Positions 22,045-35,500 of a stretch of DNA of 64,000 bases are shown in pieces. This DNA is from Cavia porcellus (lineage: Eukaryota; Chordata; Mammalia; Rodentia; Caviidae), in the NCBI RefSeq assembly GCF_034190915.1, contig NW_026947506.1:34017748-34081747 (forward strand), read 5' to 3'. The position numbers and the translations under genes were made by a program. The notes under the pieces are model-generated. The model did not search any database and was not told the origin of the DNA. It saw nothing but the letters and a program-made list of their open reading frames with translations. The number at the start of each line of letters is the position of its first letter. The first letter of the stretch is position 1.

Positions 22045-23369
22045 TGGGCAGCTCTCGGTAGCAGTCACGTGCCCAGGCTACTCTGATGTGGATGTGGAGC
22101 CAATTTTTTTAATTTAATTTATAATTTCTAAATTGCTAATTGTCCTCAGTGCCATTTATGTTTAAAGTTCTTCATTTGTATGGGAATTTAAATGGAAATG
22201 CCTGTCACATGGGTTAGTCCGTGCCAGGCCCAAGCTGCAGCCATGTCCTCCCTTCAGGCAAGAGACTAAGGGAAGCCTGAGCCTTTTGCATTTAGGTGCT
22301 CTCAGCTCTTGACTATCTATGTTGCCCCCCACCCAAACCAGCCTCACCAAGTACAAATCTCTAACAAGAGAGGGTGAAGGAATGCTGCCAAAAAATTCTG
22401 ATTTTTATGCAGAAACTTCTCTCGTCTTCTGCCTGCTTCCTTATTACATGTTCCGCTGTCATTCTCTTTAGAAGATTGTTTTACATAGAAGGAACTGAAT
22501 TTTGAGTTCTTTGATTTTTTCCAATAGTGATGGCCTTACAGATGCACCTGTCCACACTCACCTTTCTCAGCTATGTTCCTTCATGCAAAGGTGCCCTGCC
22601 CTGGGGACAGGCAGCACCGTGGAGGAAGCTGGGAATCCCAGCAGGCCGTGACAAGTGAATGAATATATTGCTGCTACTCTGGTTTTGGTTCCCTCATCAA
22701 TCATTTCCCCTTTCTATTTATCAAACAAAGCCACATTCTTTGAGCAGTTATGTACCACTTTTGGGGTAAAAATTAGATGTTTTTGAAAGCTTCAGGATGA
22801 CTAGGAAATCACCTATATTGCACATATCTTTTGTCTTGCCCTGGGGACTGGTCTAGAAAAGCTCAACAAATTAACTGAGTTAGTTCAGTACATTAACTTC
22901 TATAAACTGAATCATAGAAGAATGTTTGCTAATCAAAATTATATTCTAAAAGTCCTTTCATAGTACAAAGCAATTTCCTAATTTATGCATTTTCTGAGTG
23001 CAGAGTTGCATAAGTCACCTTTTTAATAAACATGATGTTAAATTTCTGGCTTTAATAAACTAAAGAGCATGCTCCCCAGGCACTCACTAAGGTCCCTAAA
23101 AAGCGCCATGTCATATTAGCAAAGAATTTCCATTTAAGAATGTTAACACCTTCTCAAAGCCACTTATTCTCATTCTGGGATACACTTGGAGGAACCAAAA
23201 CTCCTAGATAGTAACAGAATCACATCTTAGCCCATAAATGTCAAGAAGTCACATGCTTTCTGCTTCTTGATGTTTCCTTACATTGCAGTCACAAGGGGAT
23301 GATGTTTCTCAAGCCCCTATGGATATCATGTTTAGAGTTTTGGGTAGTCAGTCACTGTACACTCTAGAC

Positions 23370-23424
23370 AAGTTACATTTTAAAAACTATTGTTTTAAGT
23401 TACATTTAAAAAACTATTGTTTTT
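23370..23424 (+). repeat. Tandem duplication, two units of about 27 bp
   Basis: AAGTTACATTTTAAAAACTA is followed 27 bases later by AAGTTACATTTAAAAAACTA, each ending in TTGTTTT. Two near-identical copies. Confidence 0.9.
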
Positions 23425-23652
23425 CTGTAACCGTAATACATTGAAATAGCTGTTACATTATGCCCAGAAATTATAATCAGTGTGAGAGTAAAGTATACCT
23501 TTTTACATAGTTAAATTAACAAGTGGTGTTATCTGGGGCTGCCTCCTCAGTTCTGTGTGTATCTGTTTACCTCAATTTTCCTCTAACAGAATAGCCACAG
23601 TAGCTCCTACCTGAGCTATTTCTTTGCTGTCATGGGCTTCTTTCTGATGCAG

Positions 23653-23834
23653 GTACCGCCTAGCAGGACTGCCTGGGGAACATCAGCAGAGGAATATCAC
23701 CAGCCCGGAAGTGAATTACTGCCTGGTAACAGACCTGATCATCTGGACACAGTATGAAATCCAGGTGGCTGCATACAATGGGGCTGGCCTGGGCGTCTTC
23801 AGTAGGGCTGTGGCTGAGTACACCTTACAAGGAG
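23653..23834 (+). CDS. SDK1: SDK1 exon C: C-terminal half of FN3-2
   Basis: This exon of 182 nt enters in phase 2 and leaves in phase 1. It encodes [20 protein letters not shown], then [20 protein letters not shown] and [40 protein letters not shown] is the FN3 strand F-G signature. NIT is a potential N-glycosylation site. The donor is GTAAGC. Together with exon B it gives a full FN3 domain. The pair totals 323 nt, so skipping both would break the frame. The peptide is nearly invariant between SDK1 and SDK2; [10 protein letters not shown] fits SDK1. Confidence 0.96.
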
Positions 23835-26800
23835 GTAAGCTCGCTTTCCAGAAGTCCCAGGCTATGGAGTCTGAATCAGGAGTGGAGTTTGTGAAGTTTG
23901 ACTGGAGTGTGTTGGGATAAAATTAAAGGATGCAGTCTCCTAGGAAGCATTTAAAAGATTACCACTCTCTTTACTTATTTCTAAACTGGAGCAATGTGAT
24001 AGAAAGGTTGCAAATAATGTCCCGCCTGCATTTTTCTAGGTAGCAAAAGCAGAACATACCTAGGAACATCCTTTATTAGTGTACCTATTCCTGAAAGGGT
24101 TGCAGAAGTAAACTTTTCTAAATGAAGATAAGTGTCTGGTTTTCAGTAAATCTGCCAGTGGAGTTCTGTGTGATGCTGTGATTGTCTTTAAAAGAGAATG
24201 ATTATAATTTTATTTTTAATGATGGAATATGAATATTGGTAATGGAAGTCTCAACTCTGTTCCTTTTTTTTTTTTAGCAATTTATTAGATAGATGAAAAA
24301 CCTCCACACCCCTGAAAAAATGACCAGATAGAATGTCAAAAAGCCACTGGATATTAAATATATGTGTTAAGGCCTAGCTGTTATTTAAAGTCTTTCCACA
24401 GCATCTAACCTCACCCCCTACCTTCTCCCACATTGTGTCTCAGCCCCAGCAAGAGTTGGCTGACTGGGACACTTTCTCTCCACCTACATTTCATCATTAT
24501 TGTTCTGAGCAGTAATAAATAGACCCTTTCTTGACATACTGCATTTGTCCTGCAGCAGCCCACATCCTTGCCCAGGGAAGTAATTTATCCACAAAATCTA
24601 AAATCCTTTTTCCATTCAGCGATTTATACCTTCTTCTATTCACAGGTGTGATTTTATTTGCTTAGGTATTTTTATGGCTGCTAGGCCCTGACCTTCTTCA
24701 AATGATAAGGTTTCTAACTGCCCACTTCTCTCCCCAAATCATGCCTGAGACCTAATGTTCCTTGATATTACATGCTGTTATTATCATCCCTTATTGATTG
24801 GCTGTCTGTTGTCATCCCCAAGTCCATAAATCCTCCTTTATAAATTAAGTGCAGTCAGTTCCGCTGGCACAGTGACTAGCAGAAATATTAAAATGCAGGG
24901 CAGCTAGGAAGGACTTGTCCATCTGCAGGTAATTCTAGATTACTCATTTGAAGAGGAAAATAACTGAAAACTTGGACAATGAATGTTTGCTTTAATTAGT
25001 CTATTTAATAAGATAACAATAAACTTGAAAACAGTTAAAATGACTAATGTTGCTATTACTAATCCCCTATTATTATTAACTGTGACTGCCTTGTTTTATT
25101 ATCGGTGCATTTGAATTCTGTGTAGAGCACAGGAAAGCAGGTTTCACCTTGATTAAGAGGGCCTTTTAGGCTTCAGACTTTGGCTTTCATGCAGCTGGCA
25201 TTGGGGAGTCACTAAAGGCATAAGAGCTGTGAGTGACATGATTAGAATGTTGTATCTGAAGATGGATCTGTGCAAGGGAGATGGAAGCAGAATGAAGGCA
25301 GCACCTCCAGAGATGTCAAAGCAGTAACTTGACTGTGCAGTGGGAGGAGCTCCTGTGTCTACTCTGCCCTGATAGCTGGCACTGAAGATGGATCAGGATA
25401 GGCCTTTGGATGGTACTTTCAAAATAGTTCCCGTGTATCACCCTGCAATTCTCTAAAGGAATGTTGCTCAGTTTCACAGCCTCATCTGATACTTCCTGCA
25501 CAGGAGAACTGCCCGTAAAAACAGATTGTTTGCCTAGACCCTTCCTGCAATTGCCTGCAATTTACAGAATACAACAGGGCATGTTGTGCCTCCAATCACT
25601 TATGCATAAAGAACTGTATGTTGGTTAACATCAACTTAGTATGAATCACATGGGCCAGCACATAATGAAACCACCTTCCAGTCCTTGGAGTGAATACCAC
25701 TGTTATCTGTCATTAGCAGTCCTAATAACAGTGAGACTTCTCTTATTAGGTATGATTGGGAATGATCTGGAGGGCCAGGAGTGATGAAGTCACTGGAGTA
25801 TCTTTGGCTCCCTGAAAGACTTTGCTTTCCTCATGGATGAAGGCCAAACTTCTATTCCATTTTTGTTTACATCCAGTTCTTCCTCTGTTTTTGCTAACTA
25901 CTCAGAGATAATACTGGTGGCCAAGGACACATGGCAGGTTCCCATTTGCATCCCTTCTAGATCCTCGAGGTCTTTCCTTTACCTTGATGTTTGATGCTAA
26001 GTTTGAAACATGGAACCCAGAATTCAACAGGCTTCAGGCCTGACTTGTTTCTTGTCTTCAGTCATCATGTAGCATTTTTGTTTTGATGCTCTCATGGACT
26101 TCTCCATGTATACATGGCTTCCCTGTACACATACCATGACCATCTTTGCTGTCCCCAGCCCAAGCCTTGTGTGAGGAGACTTCCTTGTATGGGTTTCAGG
26201 AACACAGCAGAGTCTGTCGTTTCTACCAGGGACTCAGCCTTTTCCTCTGCATGTTTCCCACTTCATTGTGTTCTGCAGGACTGTAAATGCCCTGCGTTTT
26301 CTGTGGTTCAGTCACTTCATGTTCTTTCTGAGCCACTGAAAGAATTTCTTAAGACTATGACAGCTTCAGAGATGTCCCCAGGAAGTACCTGCCCACCCAA
26401 CCCAGCTGGCTCAAGGGAAGCATTGAGCCCCAGGACAAATCAGGGGTGATAATACTTACTAATCATAGTGTGTAGACACGTTCTGGATTTGGCTGTGGCA
26501 CTAACCCCAAGTTCATTGTAGTGTTTACACCTTCCATGCTATAAGGGTACCTGTAAAGAAAGGAACAGGAACACACTCTGAAAATGACACACACACCAGT
26601 GGCAGTACTGTTGTCCTCTGTTTTTCTAATATGACAGCAACTAGTATGTTCTGTTGTATTTGAAAGTTTCTACATTAATTGTCTTACAGAAAGAGATTTA
26701 GGGTTATTCCATCTGCTAACAGTAGAGTCAGATACACACATTCAGGAACCGTCATGAGCATCTACTATGTGCTGGGAGCTATGGATCGGGCCTTGTCATA

Positions 26801-29800
26801 GAAGTAGAGGAAACACCAAGCATGATGTCAGCTTTGGGGTATCTGGGGAGGCCCCACAGGTGAGGTAGAGGGAAGGTGGGGCCAGGGGAGAACTAGCAAG
26901 GTAATCAGCCTCGCTTGTGTGGTTTCTCATTCACCCACAAGTCAGAGGCACCAGACATGTGCAGAAGGTCCCCTGTCAGGACACTCAGGCCATAGACATG
27001 AAAGTCACCATTAAAGAAGGGCTGATTGGGATCTCAGAGGCGGGGCCGTGGAGTGGAGTAAATTTGCAATGTTGGTTAGAAAGGATGTCTAGCTGCTAGA
27101 AACAGACTACATGGGATAGCACCTTAAACAGAATAAAGATATGTCTTTATTTTTCTCATGTAAGACAAGCAGGCAGTGGGGCATAGGTGGAGGGTTATGA
27201 GGGCAGCTCCAGGGTCAAAAAAGAATCTTTTGTCTTTTTGCCTTCCCATCTTTAGAATTTGCCTCATGGTCACAAGCTGACTACTGCAGTGACAGCCCTC
27301 ATGTCCACATGCTGGAAGTCAGGATAGAGGGAGAAACAGAGTTATACCTCTTCGCCAAGTATATTCACCTTTAAAGGTCTTTTTTAGAAGTTTCATGACT
27401 TCTGTTTACAATTCATAGAAGTCTTTGTGCAGGGTAAGCTGAAAATGTAGTCTTTTCACAAGTATGTTTCTGTCTGTTGCCTGGGGAGAGAAGGGGATGG
27501 AGGTGCAGTTAGCACTTCCTGCCTTACTCTCTAAGATGACCTGCTGAGTAGTAAGCCAGGGGTTCCACAGTTTCTAAGTATGAAACTGCACCACCTCTGA
27601 ATGTTGGCTGCCCGGGAGGGAGCAAGTGCCAAAAGGCCTAGGGAATTAGTAGGGCTGTAGAATTACAGCTCCTCTAGGCCCATGACTCCAGCCGGTTCCC
27701 CAGAGTGCCCTCAAGCTTGGCTCTAAGGCCAGGTGAGCTGGTGGGCAGTAGCTGAGCAGTGTTTCCCTGCCTCTGGGAACCTGCTTTGCATTCTTAGAGT
27801 ATTCTACAATTGTGACCACTGAGAGTGGGCTGAGCAGGTCCTTCAAGATGAAGGAGTAATTGAAATGCCTGCGTAGAAGGAGGAAAAGAATAATTCATAA
27901 AATTAACTACTTATCAGTTTAATTCAGTAAATTATTGGAATGCACCAAAATGTAATCTGATGATCCATCAGATGATCCTAAGAAAGGCAAAAGGTGTTCA
28001 GGCTGGGTAGGGAAGGAGGACATTTCTGTCCAGTCAACTTGATTCTCCTCTCTCATCCAAATGGTAGGCTTGGTCCACTAGGGGAAGGAGTTGTAATTCA
28101 TTTTGACTCTATAGACTCTTGGATGGAGCCCTCTGGAGAAGGTATAAGACCACAGGGAAGCCATGCACTCACACAGTCGATCAATGGACATGAAATTTGT
28201 TAGGAGCTACTCTCAGAGAGAGATCATAAATGATGCAGCACTGGCCTGAGGTGAGGAGAGCATAGGGCACAAGAGCTGCACAATTGGTACCAGTATCAAG
28301 AAACAGCAACAAAACACTCATTTGTACCAGCCCCATTTCTAGTACACATACACTTGTCTCAGATGTGTTTCCTTCCAGGAAGCTCCTTAGGAAAACGAAG
28401 CAAATTGTTTCTGCCCTGAATTCAGCTGTGTGATATTGTGCCTTGAAGTCTCAAATCCACTGCTCACCTCCCCTGAGCCCCAGATTCTTTTGAACCCCAA
28501 ATATTATTGAGATGTTTTAGAAATGTAGGGTTCTCCACGGTAAAGCTCTGTACAGACTCTGGATAAGGCCTGGTGCTTAGGCCTGCAGGAATTGGCTGAT
28601 ACATACTTTCTAACTTTCCCAACTTTTCATATCCTCCTCCATCCACTATCCCCATTATCTTGTCCGCCAGTCTCATTTAATAGATTTTATTAGCAGCGCC
28701 TCCCCGACCTTTTCTTCTCAAGGCATTTTAAACCAGACATATTAACTTACAAGTCGAGCAGCACAGCTCTAATATGACTTCAGCCATGTGAACTCTCAGT
28801 GGGGTGAGAGGAAAGGTTGGCTGGACCACAGAAACTGTGGCCTCAGATTCCACCCTACTCAGAGCGTGCCTGTCAGAGTTCCATCACAATGACCCAAGAG
28901 GAGATGAGAAATAACTCACATTTACTTGAGAATTTCACTACACTCCCAGAAATCAATATGCTTTGGGCTTCAGGTGGGAAAAACCATAGTGTGTAGGTTC
29001 TGCAGATAAAGTGCCTAGTGTAATTAAGAGCATCTTTCTTACTGCCAGTGTCTGCTTCAGCAATTTTCTAATCATGTGGAGTGGGAGGGAAGGGACTGAG
29101 TCACTGGACACCACCCATGCTTCACATTCAGGGCTGATTCAGTGTTTGGCTCACGTGTTCAATTTTGGTCAAAATTGTTCTAGTACCCATGAAAGGCACC
29201 TGGAGAAATATTGCAGCCTTGCCTGTCCTTGGGTGAGCCTGAGTATGTACTCCTCTGTGTTAGCACAGAAACTATAATAGATTATGGTTACATCCTGAAA
29301 CAAACCCATGCAGATGAACAAACTCCTAGTATCCTTTTTAAAATGCATCTATTAAGATGCAGATGCAGATTTTTATATAAATGGTCCAAAGACAAATTAC
29401 ACCATAAATCATCATTTTGGGTGCCCCAAGCTTTTAATTTTTTTCCCTCTGATTTTGTTTCTTTCATCATTTTTCTTCTTGTAACAGGTATGTTTGTGCT
29501 ATAATGACTTATTCTGGTTTCAGAACATTACCTTATAATGAAAGAGAAATATTTCGTATTTTAAAAGAAATGGAGAAAACATTTGGTTATCCACATTTCT
29601 AAAACATTAGCAAAAGCTCCTAAGTGCTCACTTGGGCTTTAAAAGGTTTCCTAAAGTAAGGATTATAAATGAACACTGTTTGCAAGCCTGTTCTTATCTC
29701 CTCTTGGGAAATTCTCAATGTGGCATTAAATGACACTGCACAAAAGATTTGTTTCTCAATCCCTAAGACTTTCTAGGCCTTAGGCTTTTCCTACAGAACA

Positions 29801-29999
29801 GGATAATGTTCCAGATTCTGCCAGCATTACCTAAAACACTAAGTAAAAGCTGAACCAAATAGATATGGGATGTTCCATTAGGTATGGGCTTAATTTTGCC
29901 TTTCAGAGTTTACAGGAAAGGAAAGGGAGGAGAGCAGCATTTTAGGAAAAGCCTCTATAAATGGTTTTCATTTTGCTGCACTCTGCATTTAAACTCATT

Positions 30000-30155
30000 A
30001 TCTTACTTCATTTATCCCCAATAGTCATGTGGGACAGACGTACTATTCCTGTGACACAGAGAAACTAATGGAAGCTCATAGAGGTAACTTATCTCAGGAA
30101 GTCATACAGCTAGAAAGTGCTGGAAAAGACTGTAGTTTAAACCTTGGTTATCTAC
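30000..30155 (-). repeat. MIR-type ancient SINE relic
   Basis: CACAGAGAAACTAATGGAAG, then AGAGGTAACTTATCTCAGG and GTCATACAGCTAGAAAGTGC follow the MIR core in order. Strongly diverged. Confidence 0.6.
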
Positions 30156-30889
30156 GCTCCAAGTCCATGCCCTTACTTCCGTGATCTACCATTACTAGAA
30201 CTTGCTTTCCTTTTTCATTCTGTATGTATCAAGTGTGGCAAAAATTACCTCAGGCTTTCGCTGCAGCCCGTATATGAAATTTTTAAAAATGAGATCTCAT
30301 CTCACCTATGCTCTCATGGCAGGTAGGTATACAGAGGCCATTTTTATTTTAATTCATGATAAACAAATCCATTTACACTGAAATCCACATATACATATAC
30401 CCCAAAACAAAAAATGTATTAAAAAAGATAGCTTCCCTCATCATATATGACCTTTGATGTTTTTATCCTGTTGCATTGCTTTATTATGTAAAAGTGCTGG
30501 TGTGACAGTGAATTTATTTCTTGATCTGTGAATCATTTGTGACCTAAGGTTTAAAGAATGCTGGATTCAAGGATGCAGGGTATTTAGCTTCGACTGAACT
30601 TAGGATTCAAAGCTCTGGGTTATAAGGCCTGTCTTGGGTGTCTTGAAACAAACTGGGGTCTGAGTGGGCATGTGAACAAGGGCTATCAGCCTAGCGCAGA
30701 GCTCAGATTCAGAGGATGAAGCGGGTGGCTTGGTTCCAGCATCTGTGTCCTGCAGGTGACCTTGTGGGAAAGAGTACTTCTAGGACTTGCCCCTCAGCTG
30801 TCATTAGAAGACTTTGGGGAAAATAAAAGCCATCTTAAATTATGATGACTGACATATTAGGTTGTGATGTACAGAACTGTGTTTCCTAC

Positions 30890-31005
30890 TAGCCTGGCAA
30901 CTCTTTGAGGGCTACGGTAGTGTCTGATTTGTCTTTTTTGTATCTGTGTCCCCAAATCTAAGCCAAATGCCTGACATATAGAACATTAACAGGTATCTGA
31001 TTGAG
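30890..31005 (+). repeat. L2 LINE 3' end relic
   Basis: CTAGCCTGGCAACTCTTTGA, GGGCTACGGTAGTGTCTGAT, CTGTGTCCCCAAATCTAAGC and AATGCCTGACATATAGAACA follow the well-known L2 3' end (gap-tolerant match from memory). Confidence 0.65.
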
Positions 31006-32964
31006 ACAGAATATACATACAGTAGTTTCTATCTCCCTCCCTGGTACTCTACCAACATAGTCCCACATTTAGCCCCATGTTTGCCTTCTTTCCTGGGTCT
31101 TCTCATTTTCTTGAAAGCTTCAGTGTAAGCAACTCTGAGCACTGCCACAAGTAGACTGGCCCCTTCATGTCTTTTCTACATCCTGCCATTCAGAAGCCAA
31201 CCTGCCTAGTGCTTCCCATGAGAAACCTGAACAGCTTAGGGGTTAACCTCAGAATCTTCCCCCCTGCTCTAAAGGCACACCAGGAAACAATATGCATGAG
31301 CCTGCCATCCAGGTTGACCAGGTGGTGCACTGCAGAGGACTCAAGGCTATGACACTGGTCCCAAAACTATCCACAAGCATCTGTGTGTGGAAATGCAGTT
31401 TAGCCCAAGGCTGCTGTGCAGCACTGGTTGGGATAAGAAAGGAAGCACTGAAAAAGCAAAGATTGGATACATGAAGATGGGATATATCTTGGAATCTTTA
31501 AGTTGGGATTACATCAGTCTGGAAGGGATGCACAATAAGCAAGATGCAGAAGTCAACCATTCCTACTACCAGAAGAGGGTTAGGAAAAGGAAAAGTAGGA
31601 GACACCAGCTCAACAAACTTAAAAGCTACAGATGCAAAATCAACCCAGAAGCACCCTCACCAACACACACACTCACAACCAATGGCCAGCCATGGCCCTT
31701 TACTGAAAAGCTCAGTGTTTGGCACGTGTGCAAATATTTTCAGGAATGAAACTGGTTTCATTCAGAATAGAAATACTCTTCTGTCTTCTTGTCCCTGTCC
31801 TGCTATAGGCTTAGAGGCATGGGCTGACCCAGCAGGGTCTGCGAACAGCCTGTTCAGGCTGCCTGCCTCACCCCCTCACCATGTTACCCACAGCCTGACA
31901 ACCGGACCCACAATCTTCTTCTGAATGCATGACAGTCAGAAAAAATAAGTTGGAAATGGACACGCAGAACTTTTTAAGTGTAAAACTATTTTTTTAGAAA
32001 GTCAATAAAAATGATTCTCACGATTACTTGTCAAATATTTGTTATCCTAATAACAGATTAGAAATGTTTGACATAGTAAGAACATATTGGTGTATCAAAA
32101 CTGCAAGAACCTTTACAATGCAAGAACTCAGCCTTAGCCAATAATGATCTGAAATTAATGGGAACAGCCGACACACACATTGTAATATATATATCCACTG
32201 GTAATGTGTAGTTATTCTTCCACATAATGAGCTTGCTTCTCCCATTTGAAAGGCATGTACATTTAATTCTGCTGGATTACCTGGAGAGGAGACATGGATG
32301 CCCATGAATTCCCATTAAGTTTTGGATAGGCACTTTAGTACCTCATGTTATAAATTGTACACTTTTAGGTCAATGAAAACAAGGTGTGCAGTTCTGGCAG
32401 TGTCATAAAGGAATGTCCCATGACATGACATTGCCAGCCAGTAGCTGTGTATGCAATTGCACTGCATGTTGTACAGCTGTGATGAGCTCGCACCATGAAA
32501 TGGGAGCAGAAGTCACAGGACTCCTTTCTAGACAGTGTGAGTCTAGTGCCAAGAGGGACTGCATCCTGCCCCACAGAAGCCCACCCACTCAAGTGCCTCC
32601 TGCTGGCCCTCGAACTGGAACTCCAAATGGGAACCAGTCTGTGCAGGAGCCTGAATCTGGCACCTTTCAAATACTAGCCAGGGTTACTGCCTTCTGAATG
32701 GTCACAGGAACCCTCCAGAAAAACTGACACTGCTGGAGAGCAAGGAAAGATTTTGTGTTTAGACCCTGAGATTTCATGGTTTATCTGAAACAGATAAAGT
32801 TGCATTGTTGTCCAATAGGGATGGAAAGTAAGCACAATGGGCTATAATCATATAAATATGTATAACTGACATGATTGACATGTAAATTTAAATTTTTATG
32901 CAATCTTATATATTTATATTATGTGAACTAAATTGTATTTAAATTTATATAAATATGCATGCCC

Positions 32965-33165
32965 TCAGTGACCCACCTCCCCTGACTAGGCTTCACCTCT
33001 TGACAGCATATTTAGCTAAAAACTCATCAGTGAACTAATCCACTGATATGTTGATTAATCCAGTGATGACCATCACAACTCTGTGATCCAATCATCTCCC
33101 AAAAGCCTCACGTTTGAGTGCAAGGCTTTGGGAGGACATCTAGATGAAAACCTTAACACACACCA
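32965..33165 (-). mobile_element. MaLR-type LTR fragment, antisense
   Basis: GTGATCCAATCATCTCCCAA, AAGCCTCACGTTTGAGTGC and GCTTTGGGAGGACATCTAG match the corresponding part of the LTR at 15520-15580. Preceded by a very AT-rich stretch (32865-32960) with ATTTAAATTT-type palindromes. Confidence 0.65.
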
Positions 33166-34162
33166 AGGAGACAAAACCATGGACCCTGCCAGATCTGGCA
33201 GAGGATTTATGCCCCTGAAGGACTTGCCACACCTCAATAAAACACATGAGCCACGGTGACACATGAGCTCATCAGTGTCCAGGCACATGCAGGAGTCAGG
33301 GTACTGCCCCGAAGAAGCCTCTACAGTTTCCAGAAACCTCAATGGTGAGGCAAAAGTCCAGCATCTGCCTTAGATAGAGGTTATGAGTTTAGAAAGAATG
33401 GAAGCCATGAGTAGTGATCAGTTGGAAATGTAAGAGGGCTGAGGTGTTTTGACCAATGAAAATACACTTTTGTTTGGAAGGCCCTGGGATTTCAGAGCAA
33501 TTTCTGCCCAACATTCATGATTGGAAGGAAGTTAGGACGGCCACACTTATTTCAAGTCAGGCAGCAGACTGTGCATCTTTAATCTTTTCTTTCTGGTTGT
33601 GATCTGGCTCTCTGTTAAGATGATTAGAACAATTGGCTTCTGAGAAGGGATAGAGTTTATCTCATAAAAAACAGGAAAAATACATCCATTTAATACCCTG
33701 TTGAAAATTGAGGGTTATAGAGGACAGGCCTGGAGTAAGCTGTATTACATTTAATGGACAGGACTACAGTTTTCACCTGAATAAGAGGCCAGGAATATAG
33801 CCCTGTGGCTTTTAGGAAGCAGTCCACGGGAGTCACATCCTGCCAGCATCATTTCCTTTTTGGGCAGAATTATTGAATTGATAGGTCCAAATACCTTATT
33901 TATTCTGTAGCTTGATCATTCATTCATTCATCTACCTGCTCAGTAAGCACCCTGTATTAGTCAGTGCTTACTAGAGTCTGATTCAGAAGAGTATGTGAGA
34001 TCCATCCACACACTAGATATCAAAAAAATCCAGCTGAGGGCCAGAAACCATGGTAGTCCACCTTGAAAGCCCATCAATTTCTTGGGCAAGTCTGCATCAG
34101 GAGGCTGAGGAATCTGTGAAGAAGAGGATCTCAGATTCACAGCCTCTCCCTCCTTTCTTCTT

Positions 34163-34363
34163 CTGTTTTTTTTTTTCTACTGGGAATTACACCTAGAGCC
34201 TTTGTACTGAGTTACAGCCCCCAGCCCTCTTTACACTCTTTATATCTTTTGTTTTAGTACAGTAGTCTCACTAAGTTGCCTAGCACTGGATTAAACTAGT
34301 GATGCTCCTGTCTCAACTAGTGCTAGAATTACAGGTGTGACCTACCACACTCAGCCTCTTTTC
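34163..34363 (-). mobile_element. B1-ID dimeric SINE, antisense
   Basis: Reading the minus strand: B1 blocks (CTGTAATTCTAGCACTAGTT-like, GAGACAGGAGCATCACTAG) and then the ID block GGGGGCTGTAACTCAGTAC. In plus orientation it runs from a T-run through TTGTACTGAGTTACAGCCCC to AGAATTACAGGTGTGACCTA. Confidence 0.8.
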
Positions 34364-34384
34364 TTTTTTATTGTTGAAGTATAA

Positions 34385-35500
34385 ATGTTGTAGTGGTAGA
34401 GTGGAGAGAGCAGGTGAAGCCTGCAAAGGAAGTAATCAAACTGTATTTGCAGACAATAAGACTTGATGTCCGAAATATCATACTATACTATTCAGAATTT
34501 TTCAAACTAGCAAGTTATAAAAGCAGCAATATTAAAAAGCAACTGACTTCATATGTGCAAACACTGCACAGCTAGAAGTTATTCTACCACTGTAATAAAG
34601 CAAGAGGAAAAAAACCTCAGGGTAACCTCAACAAGAACTGAACACTACAAACATTCCTGAAGGCCTTAGAAGTAGGTATGAACAGGTGGGTAGACAAACC
34701 ATGTCCTTGAACAGGAAACTCAAGGTGATCCACAGTGATGTTAGAATCCCATTGTCGATTTAGAATTGTCACATGGTCCCTATAAAAATAGTATTTTTTT
34801 CTGTAGCTAGAACTTAAAGTTCATTCATAAAACCAATTGAGTAATAATAGCCAGGAAAAGCTTGAAAGAGAAAAGTAATGAGGGAAGACTAAGGGATTAG
34901 GTATTAAAACACATCACAAAGCTCTGTAAGTAAAACAGTGTGATATTAGCGCATGAAGCGAAGAACCTGGAACCAGAGCAAGAAGTTCAAAAGTGGACCT
35001 CATTACGTGCTGAAAGGTAGCATGTAGTAAAGATGGCATCTTGAATTACTAAATTTAGACTTTTGGGTTCACATTCTTGAAATAAGGAGACATTTGTATG
35101 GAAAAATGTAAAATTAAATCCAAGTACAAGGATGCATTCAAGAGTGGATCAAAGAGATCAGTGTTAAAAATATGAATACATACAAATACTAGAAAAAAAA
35201 CTTTAGAAAATTCCCCATAACCTAGAAATGGCAATAATGTTTCTGTGATGCAAAATTCAGGAGCAATAAATGAACAGACTGATAAATTTAACTATATACA
35301 AGTTTTAAAAAGCAAAATTATTCTGTATAAAGAAAAGTATAAAAAACAGGGAAAAAAGACAAATGGCAAGTATCTGTAGCTTATGTTCCCCCTAGGATGA
35401 TAAATAGCTCTATAGTAAGAACTTCTAAAATAAGAATAAAAAGATCAACAACAACAAGAAAAATGGAGAAACCAAAAGAAAACTGCCAGCCCTAGGGGCA
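34385..35500 (+). mobile_element. Sense L1 remnant, ORF2 3' region
   Basis: A-rich sequence with L1 ORF2-like blocks, for example AACTTTAGAAAATTCCCCAT, then GAACAGACTGATAAATTTAA CTATATACAAGTTTTAAAAA and AAAAAAGACAAATGGCAAGT. The frame is broken throughout, so no protein can be made. Confidence 0.6.

Larger units (their letters stand above)
18926..23652 (+). other. SDK1: SDK1 intron, 4.7 kb, GC-AG type
   Basis: The donor is GCAAGT and the acceptor TTTCTGATGCAG. It contains a TCC/TTC tract, an antisense B1, a MIR relic, a short hAT-like element and a small tandem duplication, each listed separately. The rest, including 18990-21300 and 22050-23360, is unrecognised and probably unique. Confidence 0.85.
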
